Shown: positions 12,781 through 24,845, counted from the stretch's first letter. The stretch: DNA of 64,000 bases from Xenopus tropicalis (GCF_000004195.4 NC_030677.2:175014019-175078018), one strand, 5' to 3'. Notes: generated by a model not told the origin, from the letters alone. Program-made: numbers and translations.

Positions 12781-13216
12781 CAGGGTCAGACTTGGGGGTG
12801 CAGGCAGGGTTGGACTGGGCTGGGCCCAGACCCAACCCTTACCGTCGCTCCCCCTGTCTGACCGTTCCTCCCCTAACGCGTTAAATTTACACATGCTCAA
12901 GGGAGGACGTTGGGTGGGGGACCCTGTGGGGGGGCACCTGCAGGGCCCCTGGGGCGGAAGCCCTGCACCACCTAGTCCGCGTCCCATAACCCCGCCTGCA
13001 GTGGCCCCCATAACCCCTCACAGGGTCCCCCACAACCCCCCACAGGGTCCCCCACCCGACATCCTCCCCTGAGCTTTTGTAAATTTAATGTGTCAGGGGA
13101 GGAACGGTCGGGCAGAGGAAGTACCGGCAAGGGTCGGGTGTGGGCCGCCAGGGGCCCACTAGGGCCGGGGCCCACTGGGATTTTTCCCGGTGTCCTGACG
13201 GCCCAGTCCAACCCTG
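12781..13216. mobile_element. hAT-type MITE, CAGGGTYGGACTGGGCC family
   Basis: The exact 8-bp duplication CATGCTTG flanks it (12,773-12,780 and 13,217-13,224). The right end GGCCCAGTCCAACCCTG matches the complement of an inner left motif CAGGGTTGGACTGGGC near 12,806, while the outermost left end reads CAGGGTCAGACTTGG. The left terminus is therefore doubled. The interior is strongly GC-rich with repeated GGGTCCCCCAC. Proline-rich open frames on both strands reflect composition only. Related pieces lie at 53,452 and up to 57,673. Confidence 0.85.
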
Positions 13217-13390
13217 CATGCTTGTACCCAGAACTGACAGCTTTCAGATACCTCAATGCTGCACACATGAGCCCACAAGAGCTGGCCCTGATGTGTATAT
13301 GTGTATTATTGTGAAGACATTATGTTGAAGCAACCACAGTTGCACACAAATGGACACAGTTGTAGCATGTACTCCCACTACTATCAAAGG

Positions 13391-13741
13391 TAGAGTGATG
13401 AGCAAATTATTTTCAGCAGATACAGTATGGTTAGAAATCAATTAAACTGCTGCAAAAATTTGCTGCACAAATTTTCGCCACAAAGTAGTAGTATTCTGCT
13501 CAGAAAAGGTAGCTGTGGGAAAAGTTGCTGCAAAAAAAAAAAAAAAAAAAGCAGATGGAAAGTCACCAAAAGACTCCTATAGCCCAATGTATTTTGCATG
13601 GAAAAAGTAGCTATGAGGAAAGCAGTTGCTGCAAAAAAACACCCATTGACTTCAATGTATTTTTGTTTTTGCACCTTAACTAGCCTTGTAATAAGCCCAA
13701 TAAATGCTAAATTAAACATGGTCAAGAAAGAGGCTCACTAC
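13391..13741. mobile_element. Diverged hAT relic, TAGTGATGAGC type
   Basis: The left motif AGTGATGAGCAAATT and right motif GCTCACTA suggest worn inverted ends. The interior has CTGCAAAAATTTGC and ACAAATTTTCGCC, like the better preserved relatives at 48,255 and 55,158. No target duplication is left. It contains an A run at about 13,532-13,550. Confidence 0.35.
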
Positions 13742-15409
13742 TTACAGAATTTACAGAATTACCCAATATTTAAGCCACGACTCCATTTAGTGTCATTTAT
13801 TGTCACGTGTCACTTTGTAATCATTTTCTGACAATTTAACTTAAGGACTCACTCATGATATCTCTGATATCCTGTTGCGACCAGCCATTTTCCCAGCATA
13901 AAGTTACCAGATCTCTTGAAAATTCAGGGACACATCTAATAAATACATGTTGCAGGGCAACACTGATTGCATTTAGTTCAGCCCTACTGTGAATTTTCAA
14001 GTGTTCTGGTCACCTTATCCTAGCAACTAGCCGCTACTTACAGGGAGTTCCAAAGCATCGGTTCTGCACACTCTTATCAGCAGTGTAACAATCTAGGAAA
14101 GCAGACCCTACAGTCGCGGGAGGGCTCAGGGGGACTCAGATCGCGGGGTTGTCTTTTTCCATTCTTCATGTAAATCTCTGCTCCATGCTAGCTCCCAGGT
14201 AGGAAACGGGTAGGGTACAGAGATTTACAGGCTAGTGCAGGAGGGGGCAGGAAACGCGTTAGGACTGAGTTTGTTACTCTGCACAAGACCCTTCTAAATT
14301 TTTCGCAGGGGGGCCCGGTGCAGAGCTGGCACAAAATAGTTACACCTACTTGGCACAAAGTAGTTACACCACTGACTAACAAATAATTATATTATATTCC
14401 AGTGTTTGCCTCGTGGGTTGGGTCAATGGATGCAAACCAGAAACACAAAGTTAAAGGACACCAGAACCATATCAATTCCACATGCATCAGCCCACTGGTC
14501 ATGATGCAACTACAGTTCTCTGAAATGGTTGCCATCACTTGCCCCCAGTTTGTTGAAACAGATAGTGAGTTGCATCCTTTTAAAGGATTTGGTGCAAATT
14601 GTGGCACTTACAACCCGGCAGGTGCCTGCAATGGCGCTGGAATTCTGGGGAAAAAGCACATTCTAACTGAAAACCATGGAGAAACTTGCAGTGTCCAAAG
14701 GGGCACTTTGCACTCACTTTGTAAATGAGCCCTTATATGTATGTAGACCTTGTTCAGCTACAGGCAAGCCAAGTATACCGTTTATGTGGAGATTTTTGTA
14801 ATGGCATAATTATAAATGAAAAAGCAAAGACATTTCTTTCAGGAATGCCCATACTTGATATACTGTATTTTTGCTATTTTTCTCTCAATTATTTTGTAGA
14901 AATGGTGCACGGAGTAAAGGGATGAAGACAGAGCAAAATCTGGAGTTGGAATTCTTATGAATAATGTGGTGTCAGTGTGCAACAGAAAGAATGTTTCTTT
15001 AGTATTTCCTGGATAACATTTGTCATTGTGCAAATATGCAGCGAATATGCTCTCCAGATGCAAAATATCCACATAAGATAAAAATCTGCTTCTCGTATAA
15101 TGAACAGTATAATAGTGTGGCTTGAAGTGCTCTTAATAACTAAAATCCTCCCTCTGAATAGGAGTCTGGGATATAAATGTATTTGCTAAGTACATTTCTC
15201 CTTGGTACTCGGATTTAAGAACAAAAACCACAAATCCAGCATCAATAATCATTTTCTAAATGTATAGTTCACAGCACATTTTCCTCCTAAAGGGCTAGGG
15301 GTGCCCATTTACATTATGTGGACTTTTTTGGTGTAGGCATTGCTGATGCTTAATATTTAGAAAGCATATTTTAATAATATATAATGAGGTTTAAGCTAAC
15401 CCTAAAATG
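13742..15409. other. No gene seen
   Basis: A 108-codon plus-strand frame (14,402-14,728) lacks any domain and ends in GTAAATGAGCCC, a motif shared with 11,277. Nothing else was recognised. Confidence 0.45.
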
Positions 15410-15730
15410 TACAGGCTTGGGATCCTTATCTGGAAATCTGATCCAAAGAGCACCAAATTACAGGAAAACCATCTCTTACAGGGTCCATTTTAAGCAAATA
15501 ATTCTATTTTTCAAAAATGATTTCTGGTTTTCTTGTAATAATAAAACAGTACCTTGTACTTAATGGTAGCTAAGTGGCATGATCTTTATTGGTGACAAAA
15601 CAATCCTATTGGGTTTATTTAATGTTTAAATATAAAGTATATTTGGTATGAAGATGCAAATTATGGAAATACCACTTATGTGGAAAACCCCACGTCTTAA
15701 GCATTTCAGATATTTGATCCCATACTTGTA
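15410..15730 (-). mobile_element. TACAGGTATGGG-type MITE
   Basis: It runs from TACAGGCTTGGGATCC to TGATCCCATACTTGTA. Interior landmarks shared with the other copies are AATAATAAAACAGTACCTTG, AACAATCCTATTGGGTT and CCCACGTCTTAAGCATT. This is one of about eight copies in the window. It has no coding content and its superfamily is not established here. Confidence 0.75.
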
Positions 15731-16768
15731 CACATTGTCATGACAGAGCAATATTGCACTGGTATTATAGGGGTTAACCCTAGAAACATTAGACACTTCT
15801 GCAGGGGGACTACGCAGAGGTTATAGCCATATCCATTCGGGGTCACGCCATTTGGGCTAGGAACATGGGCCAGTCAGTTCTTTTGATCTGTTGATCAAAG
15901 AAAGGAGCTATGAACCTAAATCGGGGGGTGGGGGGGTATAATCACATCACATGTGATCACGTGTTGCAGAAAGTGCTGTTTTTGTGACAGTCTAAGGTTA
16001 CTTCCCAAGCATTGTCTCTATAGAGTGTAGATCTATGATTAGAGTGGAGTGGACTTGGCACAGGTATGTAAATACCCCATTAAATAACTGATGCTTTTTG
16101 TAACTTTTATATAGACATTCTTAAAGGGGCAATACACACCAACGCCCTCTCATTTTGGCTTGCTTGGAATGTCTTGTTTTGAGGGCTCAAAGCACCACTG
16201 GATGAAATTCAATTTCCTTTAATAATTCCCATATGTGAGTTTCTTTGCTCTTGCATATACATCTTTTAATAAATAGAGATTCACCTAACATACTTATCAA
16301 TAATTCTTACCCTTGCCATCTGTTGTCTGTCTTACATCAGTTTTCAGCACCAACCGCAAAGTTAACACTATATTTCCTCTGTTTCTCCTTATTATCATAT
16401 AGTCATAGATACCATGTTTCCCTCAGCAATTCCTCTATATTTCAATCCATGTCATTGGTTTCTGCTCAGTCAATGCAATGGAAAATCCTTCCCTAAGGAC
16501 CTGGTATTTCAAGCACACTGAATCCCAAACAGCCCCAACTAATTATTGACTGTCTATGGCATCTTACAACAGCCCCTCTGGCATTTGCCAGAATCCACAG
16601 ATTGCCAGTCCAGGCCTAATATCAATCAGGGATTGTTGTTGAGCATGGGGATCAGAAAGAGACAGATGCAGAACTCATCTATATAGCTGGCAAAGAATAA
16701 ATCATAAAATAGGCTAAACGTTATATTTGATGTCTATGTTAAAGATAAGTAAATACTTATATTCCTTA
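15731..16768. other. No gene seen
   Basis: A single copy of TTAAAGGGGCAATACACACC near 16,122 resembles one end of a TTAA element but has no partner. Open frames are short. Confidence 0.45.
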
Positions 16769-17055
16769 TACAGGTAATGGACCTAAGGGTATCCAGATTA
16801 TGGGGTTTTCCATAATTTGGATCTCCATACTTTGTCTACCAAAAGATCATTAAATAATTATAAACCCTATGGAATTGTTTTGCCTCCAGTAAGGATTAAT
16901 TAGTTGGGATCAAGTACAAGGAGTTGTTTTATTATTACAGAGAAAAAGGGAATCAATTTTAAAAATCTGAATTATTTGAATAAAATGGAGACAGCCTTCC
17001 TGTAATTCAGAGCTTTCTGGATAATGGGTTTCTAGTTACAGATCCCATACCTGTA
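16769..17055 (+). mobile_element. TACAGGTATGGG-type MITE
   Basis: It runs from TACAGGTAATGGACC to GATCCCATACCTGTA. Landmarks are CATAATTTGGATCTCCATAC, GTTGGGATCAAGTACAAGG and GAGCTTTCTGGATAATGGG. The two ends are inverted repeats. Confidence 0.85.
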
Positions 17056-17544
17056 TAATTATTTACACAAGATGTTTAAGATTTAATTTAAGGGTTTAAT
17101 TGTAAAAATCTACATACATTTGCTGTTGTAAAGAGAATCAATGTTTGTTATCAGTTATGCACTAAATGTAATATAAAAACCAATCCACTACACGCATCTG
17201 CAATTTTCATCAGATCAAGGCGTGAGATTAAAATAATTATTTTGTTTTACAAGAGCCAAGAGGGATTTAGCACTTTTGGACAATTAGACATTGTGTGATT
17301 TTAATCACTAGCTAATACCTTAATGAGTTGAGCTAAACATGGTTTCAGGAATCAAGGTTACTGTTACGCAGAGTGTAAATGCTGGAAGTGTTCCTGTAAT
17401 GATGCAGAGAAATTCCTATGAGATGGCCCACAGAACATGCTCTTCGAATGTAAAGGCAGAGGGCAGTCACTTACATTTTAAAGGTTTTCTTATTGTTACA
17501 AAATAAAGGACAAATGATTAATAAAGAAGGAGAATAAGGGCACG
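17056..17544. other. No gene seen
   Basis: AT-rich; nothing was recognised. Confidence 0.5.
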
Positions 17545-17835
17545 GCGGCTAGCACAGTGGCGCAGTGGGAAGCACTCCGGCAATGCAGTGCTAGCGTGTG
17601 GAGTTCAATCCCAGGCAGGGCACTATCTGCAAGGAGTTGGTGTGTTGTCCCTGTGTCTGAGTGGGCTTCCTTCGGGAACAATATATAAGGTATAAATATA
17701 GTATATACAGGCATGTTAAATGCCTTCTGACTAAACTGACCCTAATTTGAATGTGATAGGGACCTTAGATTGTAAGCGCCACTGGGGCAGGGAATGATGT
17801 ATATTCTCTGTAAAGTACTGTAGAATAGTGATGAG
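17545..17835 (+). mobile_element. tRNA-derived SINE (V-SINE-like)
   Basis: The head carries an A-box-like TGGCGCAGTGGG (from 17,558) and a B-box GTTCAATCC (17,603-17,611), the split internal promoter of RNA polymerase III. The body has GGGCACTATCTGCAAGGAG then TCCCTGTGTCTGAGTGGG, and the tail has TTAGATTGTAAGCGCC and GGGGCAGGGA. This order is that of tRNA-derived vertebrate SINEs with a LINE-related tail. It is several substitutions from intact, and a minus-strand 72-codon frame over it is spurious. Confidence 0.78.
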
Positions 17836-18085
17836 CAAATATTTGCTTATTGGCCCATGTATGGGGCCCTCAGATGGGCCTGCATGACCAATAACTGGAT
17901 GAAAATCAGCCAGGGCAGGTTTTAAAAAACCCCAACAGCCTACATCCCATCAATGTGACCCAATTGTTCGGCTAGAGGACCAAAGGATTGGATCAATTTG
18001 ATATTTCCCACCTTGATTAGGGAAAGATTTCCTTGTTTGGCAACCTCACCAGCATATCTTTAAGTGTGTGACCACATTTACTACA
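17829..18085. mobile_element. Diverged DNA-transposon relic
   Basis: It opens with TAGTGATGAGCAAATA, a hAT-like end, and continues with GGCCCATGTATGGGGCC, GATGGGCCTGCATGACC and GGGAAAGATTTCC, a body resembling a common Xenopus DNA-transposon family as I remember it. No right end or duplication was found; it may be two fused relics. Confidence 0.4.
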
Positions 18086-19416
18086 CCTTTAAAGAGATGT
18101 GTATGATGTGTTCACTAAGGCAGTTATACAGAACCTTTAGGATCAGAGGTGGGAGTAAATAGAGAATTCTCATAGTGAGACACAGCTATAGGTTCAGATT
18201 GGAACGGGGTAGCAGCAATATTATCAATATTAACAAATTTAAAAACCTAAACTTCACATTCTCTTAAAAATATTTTTAGCATTTAAGAGTATTTGTTATC
18301 TTTAAATAAACTATATTACTATGAAGGTTACAGATCTGAGTTTACCATAATAAGCATAAGTCAACCATTATTTGTATCCATGTATCACAAGAAAGCAAAT
18401 TTAGTATGATAGACTCAAGCATCTGAGTAAATATTAGGACATATCCCCCGGTCTTTGTCTAACTAAAATTTGACAAATATATTTAAGCTGCTATTGTAGC
18501 CCATCCTTTGAAAGTATAGAAAGACAAGGGCAACCTTTCATCTACCAGAGGAATCTGAAAATACCAGAGAGAGCAATATAAACTTCCCCTAAATTGCACA
18601 GAAAGGACAAAACTCTGCAGACTTCCCATCCAAAGTGAAATCCTGCATTGCCACAGAGTCCTACAGTATGTTTTCATAAATCTCATTTTGGCAACATCTT
18701 AATCTAGTCACTGGGGAGTAACATCTGTTCCTTGCTAGAGTGTATTTCACTTTCAAATGTTTTCTATTTGTCTCTTGCATTTCTATCATCTTAAGCAATA
18801 TTGAATCTATTATCGGGCTTAGAATGCCACGTAACATGAAGGCCACATTTTTAGCTGTATACAGCCTTTTCTTTCTATATAGCAAGGAAACAGAAGGACA
18901 AGGGAATGGGGCATTGACATGTTCTTGCACATTTATTGTTTTTATGCTCTTTATAGAGGGGTTTCTAACTTCAGAACATGATCATAGGCATTCCTGTTTT
19001 GTTTTAAAGGGAACCATCACCATCCCCTTTAGATCCAGTTATTACAGAAAAAATGTAGAATAAATCTCCAACTTAACTACAGAAAATGATGAGTAGAAAT
19101 TATGTTGGAAACAATGTTGCCTTTACAGTTCAGTTGTGCTTTGTCATATTGTATAATAAAATTATATTTTTAACAATGCATTTCTTTTTTTATCGCTAGC
19201 ACACTGGCAAGCTCTATGAACCACATTTGCAAATGATAATTATTCTGCTTTTGCTTAATACCATGCTGGTTTGATTGAATTCTGGGTGGCAATGAAAGCT
19301 TGTTGATGAGTGCTCAAGTAAAGTGTTTTGCATGCCTTACCTTATTGGCTGCTGGGTGGCACCAGGGCACATCATATTCCTCTAGAGTCAAATACAAGCA
19401 GATAAACTAAACCTAT
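18086..19416. other. No gene seen
   Basis: Overlapping open frames of 67-107 codons on both strands (18,483-19,063) have no domain. One isolated TTAAAGGGAACC near 19,006 looks like a T2-type end without a partner. Confidence 0.45.
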
Positions 19417-19424
19417 GTATTAGT

Positions 19425-20036
19425 TTTGACAGTATCGGGAGGAGCCTTCGCTACTCGGATGCCGCCAGGTCTTACAGTGAGGAGCCCAAGAAAAGAGTTC
19501 TGAGCAGGCAAGGGAACCAGAACCGTTCTAAAGGGAGAATGGGCACAAGAAAACACAGTCGGAGATCAGGCCGGGGTCAGCAACGTTCAGAGAGTAAAGT
19601 ACCAAATCAGAGTCCAAAAGGGTAGTCAGAGGTCAGGCCGGGGTCAACAACAATAAGGCAGCACGGTACCAAACAGAATCCGGAAGAGTAGTCAAAATAC
19701 AGGCAAGGGTCGGTTCAGGCAGCAGTACAGGAAGGTCAAGGACAGGCAGAGGTCAAAACAGATCAGCAGAACAGGAATAACACACCCAGGAACTCACAGG
19801 AGGAAAACCTACGTTGGGCAATGATTCTGCTACAGGAAGCGCTTTATATATTCAAATTTGGCGCCATAGTGACGTCACACGCCGAGAAGGATCATAGACG
19901 CAAGTGCGCATGCGCGCGCAACCCGGAAGAGGAACGCGCATGCGCGCGCATCAAAAGGAAGGAGAAGATGTGCGCGCACGCCTAGAGGAAGCAGCTGGCG
20001 GGCGTCCCCGCCGACCCCCAGGTACCCTCACAATCA
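19425..20036 (-). mobile_element. 612-bp promoter-bearing repeat with 8-bp flanks
   Basis: The direct repeat GTATTAGT flanks it exactly (19,417-19,424 and 20,037-20,044). Read on the minus strand it starts TGATTGTGAGGGTACC, then a CpG-rich block with GCGCATGCGCGC motifs, a CRE palindrome TGACGTCA (19,870-19,877) and about 20 bases later a TATA box ATATATAAAG (19,842-19,851). Next come imperfect repeats of GACCCCGGCCTGA, about 62 bases apart. It ends GAAGGCTCCTCCCGATACTG. This layout is LTR-like, but the ends are not a clean TG...CA pair, so LTR, hAT or another class remain open. Confidence 0.55.
19842..19877 (-). promoter_or_regulatory. CRE plus TATA promoter core
   Basis: On the minus strand TGACGTCA lies just upstream of ATATATAAAG, with about 18 bases between. 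This is a standard RNA polymerase II core layout and predicts a start near 19,810-19,820 on the minus strand. Activity is inferred, not shown. Confidence 0.5.
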
Positions 20037-20084
20037 GTATTAGTGTATATAGGATCTGTTTCTAAAGTATATATTACATAAAAT

Positions 20085-20360
20085 GCTTGGGATCTGAGGT
20101 TTCGCAGATAAGGATTCTTTTTGTAATTTTGATCTCCATACCTTCAATCTGCTAAAAAATCACCTAAACATTAAATAAACCAAGTTGGATCATTTTGCAA
20201 CCAATAAAGATTCATGAAGCTTAGTTATGGAAAAAGGTACTGTTTTATTATTACAGGGGAAAAGGACATAATTTTTTAGAATTTTTTATATGCTTAAAAT
20301 GGACTCCTGTAATTCTGAGCTTTCTGGATATTGGGTTGCTGGATAAGGGATCCCTTAATC
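20085..20360 (+). mobile_element. TACAGGTATGGG-type MITE, ends worn
   Basis: Family landmarks occur in order: TTTTGATCTCCATACCTTC, TACTGTTTTATTATTACAGG and TGAGCTTTCTGGATATTGGG. Neither the starting TACAGG nor the closing CCTGTA is intact. Confidence 0.65.
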
Positions 20361-22277
20361 AGTTTCAAGATTTAGTTAAGATGGGTGGTATGGCAACAGC
20401 CATTGTAAGGAGAGATATCACCAGCAGTCAGTAAGACAGGGAGGGAGAAGAATTTATGTGGGAGCAACAAAAACTGACATTTTGGGATTCCAGGATTATT
20501 TATTACTCTCTATGTAAGGCCTGCCTATAGTAACCTAATTCCCTAAAGTTTTCCATTCACTGTTTTCAGCTAGTTATTAATCTCTTAGATTGTTTTCTTG
20601 CTATCAAACACAAAATAATTATGGAGCATTTCCCCAAATGAATGTTCCTGGCATGCCAGCTGGTGATGTCAACAGAAAACTCCAACTGTTGTGTATAATT
20701 GTCATTGACGGAAACAATTTCCTTTGTGAGACAATTTTCCCCTGCTCCATTTTGACTACAAGTGGAATTTTTTTCATATTCATGAAAAGTCAAACTTTGT
20801 TTCACCAATGTTGATATTTTTCAAGCAGAGTATTTTTACCCTGTTGACTAAGGATGAGAAAACTTTTTCACCTTGTAAAGTTTTGATGAAAAATTCTTAT
20901 TTTCACTAGTGTGCCAACATTTGTAATCATTTTTGTGCCAGAAAAAAATGCAAAGAAAAATGACAGAAAAATACCAATGGCATTGTAAATTTTTCTATTA
21001 ATTTTGTTTTGTGCTGGAAGAAACACCAATGGCATAATAAGAATTTCTGCATGCATTTTGTTATACTAGAAAAAGGCTAAGAAAAAAAAATGTCCATTAA
21101 ATTCAATGAATTCCGTGCAAAGTTGTTGGGAATTTTTCAGTGGTTTGCAAATTTTTTATCAAAACCAATTGCCCAGGTTTTTCTCATTACTACTACTAGT
21201 TGGTGAAGATTTTTTTGCATTTCACCATTGCCTTTTGTGTACAAAATATTTGATGCCAAACAACATTATAACTATGAGCGTAATTGTTCTGTTAGTGAAC
21301 ATGGGGGAAAAGACACAAAAACAATTTCAATTTGAACCTGAAGAATTTGTACAATGTACAAATTCAAAGGAAACATTTTAACCATTAATGCCAAAAAATA
21401 AGAATTTTTCACCTGGTGAAAGAAGGAGGAAATAAATTGTAAATCTGGACCATTTTCAACATTAGATATATTTCGGTCTCTCCAGTCTACACCCAGTTAC
21501 TCATCATATCATTATTAGAATTACTGAGGCCCGTTCATTTTAAGGTTAAAGAACAGATTGTGCTGATCTCAAGAACCCTTACTGTAGATTGCCTGTCATT
21601 TTCTTATCTCCCTGCTCCACACCATTTAAAAACCCTACTTCTTCTTAACACTTCTGCTGCAGTTCATTGGTAATACAGAACTAAGGGCTATAAACTTCAA
21701 TCTTACATTATGTAATAAAAGTGATGTACAGCTGATATTAGCCTGATTCATCCAAGTTAGTGATCATGCACATGTGAATAGCATGTATTCATGTAAAACA
21801 AAGTACTGCCACATGATATAATGTAGAACGTTTCCATTCATTTTACCAATACAATTATCTGTTAAAATAGATATCTTGAGAGTTGTTTGTTTTGAAAATG
21901 ACACATCCTCCACATTTGTACAGCAAATTGATTTGCTGATCTTAAGGTGGTCATTTGTATTCAAACTCTTGCTATGTGGCCTTCAGGGACCTCTTGACTA
22001 GAAGACATGGTTCATTGTTAGTCTAGGCTAACAGGTTTCCACTTTATATGTTTACTGTTTAGAGTTCCAACAAGAGATCACATTACTTTGCCTTGCTGAA
22101 AGTGGATTCATGCAAACATATTGCACAGCACTGGTATTGCAATGGTAGTGCTTACAATGAATATTATATGAAAGGAAACCAAAATCTATGAAAAAAAGGA
22201 AAATATCAGTTTGGTAAATTAATAAGAGTCAAGGGGGAATAAAAGGGGGAATAAAACAACGCAATAGACTTTTATTA
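20361..22277. other. No gene seen
   Basis: AT-rich. Between about 20,846 and 21,190, motifs such as GATGAGAAAAC and ATGAAAAATTC suggest a very old hAT relic, too worn to bound. Open frames are short. Confidence 0.4.
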
Positions 22278-22302
22278 CGTTATATATATATATATATCTA
22301 TG

Positions 22303-22347
<45 letters not shown>
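22278..22347. repeat. (TA)n microsatellite
   Basis: Runs of TA are broken by single C or G at a few places (ATCTATG, ATGTATA). A tyrosine/isoleucine open frame over it is an artefact. Confidence 0.95.
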
Positions 22348-22349
<2 letters not shown>

Positions 22350-22523
22350 TTAGGGTAGGATGAAAGATCACAGCATGGGTGAGGCATTGGTTATTGCCTG
22401 TGTGAGAGGACACTCCATTTAGAAGCCCCATCCCCCAAGGGCTGACAGTTAATTATATTGGACACAGAGGGATGGAGCTGTGTCCAGGAGCCCAGTTCAG
22501 AGATTTAAGTTGCTGAAGACCTA

Positions 22524-23085
22524 GGGGCTGATTTACTAATCCACGAACAGTCCGAAGGCGCCCGAATGCGTTTTTTTCCGTAATGATCGGTATTTTGCGA
22601 TTTTTTCGTAAATTGTCGCAACTTTTTCGTAGCCGTTACGACTGTTTCGCAAAATGTCAAGACTTTTTGTAGCGTTACGACTTCCGCAAATTGCTTTTTT
22701 GTAGCCTTCGACCTGAGTACGAAAGTTTCGGATTCATTCAAGCTTCAGTATCGTGACTTTTCTTGGGCCAGGTTGGAGCTGCAGAGTGCCATTGAGTCCT
22801 ATGGGAGGCTTCCAAAATCATGCTAAGTCTGAAAGTTTTGCCCACAGTTTACGAGCACTCAATATGAAAAAGTCGCGACAAGATACAAGCAAATTGTAAT
22901 GGCTACGAAAAAGTCGCGACAATTCGCGCAAGTCGTAAGGGTTACGAAAAAGTCGCGACAATTTACGAAAATTCGTAACGGCGACGAAAAAAACGCCAAA
23001 AATACGAAAAAGTCACAAAATGTTCGTTTTCCAATCGGAATTTTTCCAATTCGGATTCGGATTCGTGGGTTAGTAAATCAGCCCC
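22524..23085. mobile_element. GGGGCTGATTTAC-family element, 562 bp
   Basis: Ends GGGGCTGATTTACTAATCCA and GGGTTAGTAAATCAGCCCC are inverted repeats, flanked by CTA on each side (22,521-22,523 and 23,086-23,088), or by CCTAG if one end base is assigned to the flank. The arms are rich in CGAAAAAGTCGCGAC and its complement. In the middle (about 22,737-22,840) is one unit of the sequence tandemly repeated at 31.1-31.4 kb. A PIF/Harbinger origin is possible, but no transposase is present. Confidence 0.8.
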
Positions 23086-23088
23086 CTA

Positions 23089-23290
23089 GAATATTGGCCA
23101 CAGGTCCCGGTCAGTGATATAAGCAGCAATTATCAAAATAATGTGCCGGTGACTATGTTCTGTTCCTCCAATGCCCAGCATAGTGACCTGAACTACCCAG
23201 CGCCTCCGGCCCCTCAGATCAGAGCAGAGGTAATTAATACCCAGACTGTCATCCCTCCAGGAGCTGGCAGAGACAAAGAGGCTTTTAAAC
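23089..23290 (+). other. Candidate exon or exon remnant
   Basis: A locally GC-rich frame reads without a stop through ISSNYQNNVPVTMFCSSN and DLNYPAPPAPQIRAE, then reaches a possible donor GAG|GTAATT near 23,232. The frame also continues past it. With the 562-bp element at 22,524-23,085 removed (keeping one CTA), the frame extends upstream to an in-frame TAA shortly before. I do not recognise the protein. Its composition differs from the AT-rich frames around it, but chance or an unknown repeat are equally possible. Confidence 0.22.
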
Positions 23291-23446
23291 ACCTTAAAAA
23301 TGTAGAAATCTATTTTAAAGATATATTTAATGTTTCATTTAATTATTTTAATATTTTGTTCTAATGTAATTAAAGTTGTCCCTTGTTTTTAATATAGTTG
23401 TATATGTGTATGCATTTGACAGATGAACTTCTGTTAACAACTCTGC

Positions 23447-23739
23447 ACAGGTATAGGATCTGTTATCCAAAAACCCATTTTCAGGAAGGCCATCTCCCAT
23501 AGACTCTGTTATAAGATAATAATTAACCTTTATAATAATAATAATAATAATAAAACAGTACTTGATATCAACTAAAATATAATTAATCCTTATTGGAGGC
23601 AAAATAATCCTTTTCGGTTTAATTAATGTTTAATTAATTTTTTTAGTAGACAAAGTATGGTGATCCAAATTATGGAAAGATCTTTTATCCAGAAAACCCC
23701 AGGGCCTAAGCATTCTGGATAACAGATCCCATACCTGTA
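23447..23739 (-). mobile_element. TACAGGTATGGG-type MITE
   Basis: It runs from ACAGGTATAGGATCTGTTAT to GATCCCATACCTGTA. An ATA trinucleotide run sits at about 23,532-23,553. Landmarks GGCAAAATAATCC and TAAGCATTCTGGATAACAG match the other copies. Confidence 0.85.
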
Positions 23740-24630
23740 CCAGATCATTATGCCAATTTTCTATCAATATTCATAGGTATTCATCATGCTATTTAAAAAT
23801 GATTCATAAAGTCTATACATACCACATCTAATGCCAAACTACTGTTTAGCTAGAACTTACTGCTACAAGAGATTTTATTCTCCAACACATAATTCTGCAT
23901 ACTATGATTTTATCACACATAATCAAATATATTCCCCTGTACAGATATTGTATGCATAGGTTTTATAGTACAATGCTGAAGCAGAATTTCATTTTTGAAA
24001 ACTGAAATCAAGCTTTCCTCTAATCCAGTGTTACCATACCAGAAAACAGGGAATCTAAGAGGATTGCATTGATTGGTTTGGTTGACACTAAAATCTGAGT
24101 GTGTTCCATCAGGTCCAGTAGTTCCAATGTACCATATTTTGTCTAAATGTCTTAATTTTTTTTCTGACTTGTACATATATTACTACAGCAGAAGCATTTA
24201 TGATCTATTCTCACTGCTGTATCATATTCTGAGAGAGATGAATAATTTAGGACATCAACATTCACATTGGTAACCAACATATTAATCATTTTGACTGACT
24301 AACACTCTCTTTACTTTACTGTGCTGGTTTTAACAGTTCTCTTCCTCTTAGTTTGCAATTTGCCCTATTTATATATAGGCTTGAGATGCCCAGTCTTATT
24401 ACAGACCCTTACACAGTCTTTAGCAAAGGATAACAGCAATGACCAACACAACATTGAATGATGGAACTTGAACTGTAAACCCTTATATGAATACCTCTAT
24501 ATATGAAATGGAATGGGGAGTGGAGAAAGGGATCATAGCCCTATCCTAAATCCAGGTTTTTTAATGTGTGATTAAGTATATATATAGTACATAAACTCTC
24601 TGAAAGTGATGTTATATTTACCTTGTGACA
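23740..24630. other. No gene seen
   Basis: A 87-codon minus-strand frame (23,913-24,176) lacks features. Nothing else was recognised. Confidence 0.45.
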
Positions 24631-24845
24631 ATGTATGTATGTATGTATGTATGTATAATATTATAAATAAAGTGCTACAAGGATATGCAGTGCTGTAAAG
24701 TCTTACAATATACACAATTACACACAGGGAGGACAAGTGTTATAACAAATACAATAAATTAGTATAAATACCCAGAGAAGTGCCATGTGGTATGAGACAC
24801 AGTAGGAAGGAGGTCCCTACCCCATAGAGCTTACGATCTAAGTGG
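24631..24845 (-). repeat. Retroposon 3' tail with (ATAC)n end
   Basis: It closely matches 29,236-29,448. Read on the minus strand it has GATCGTAAGCTC, GGGACCTCCTTCCTAC, CATACCACATGGCAC and CACTTGTCCTCCCTGTGTG, then ends in (ATAC)n. A microsatellite at one end and the GTAAGCTC...GGGGCAGGGA-type tail recall SINE/LINE 3' ends, including that of the SINE at 17.5 kb. The full-length parent is not visible. Confidence 0.6.

Noticed and set aside
17545..17620. A functional tRNA gene
   Set aside because: Pol III boxes are present but no cloverleaf is kept; the SINE body follows.
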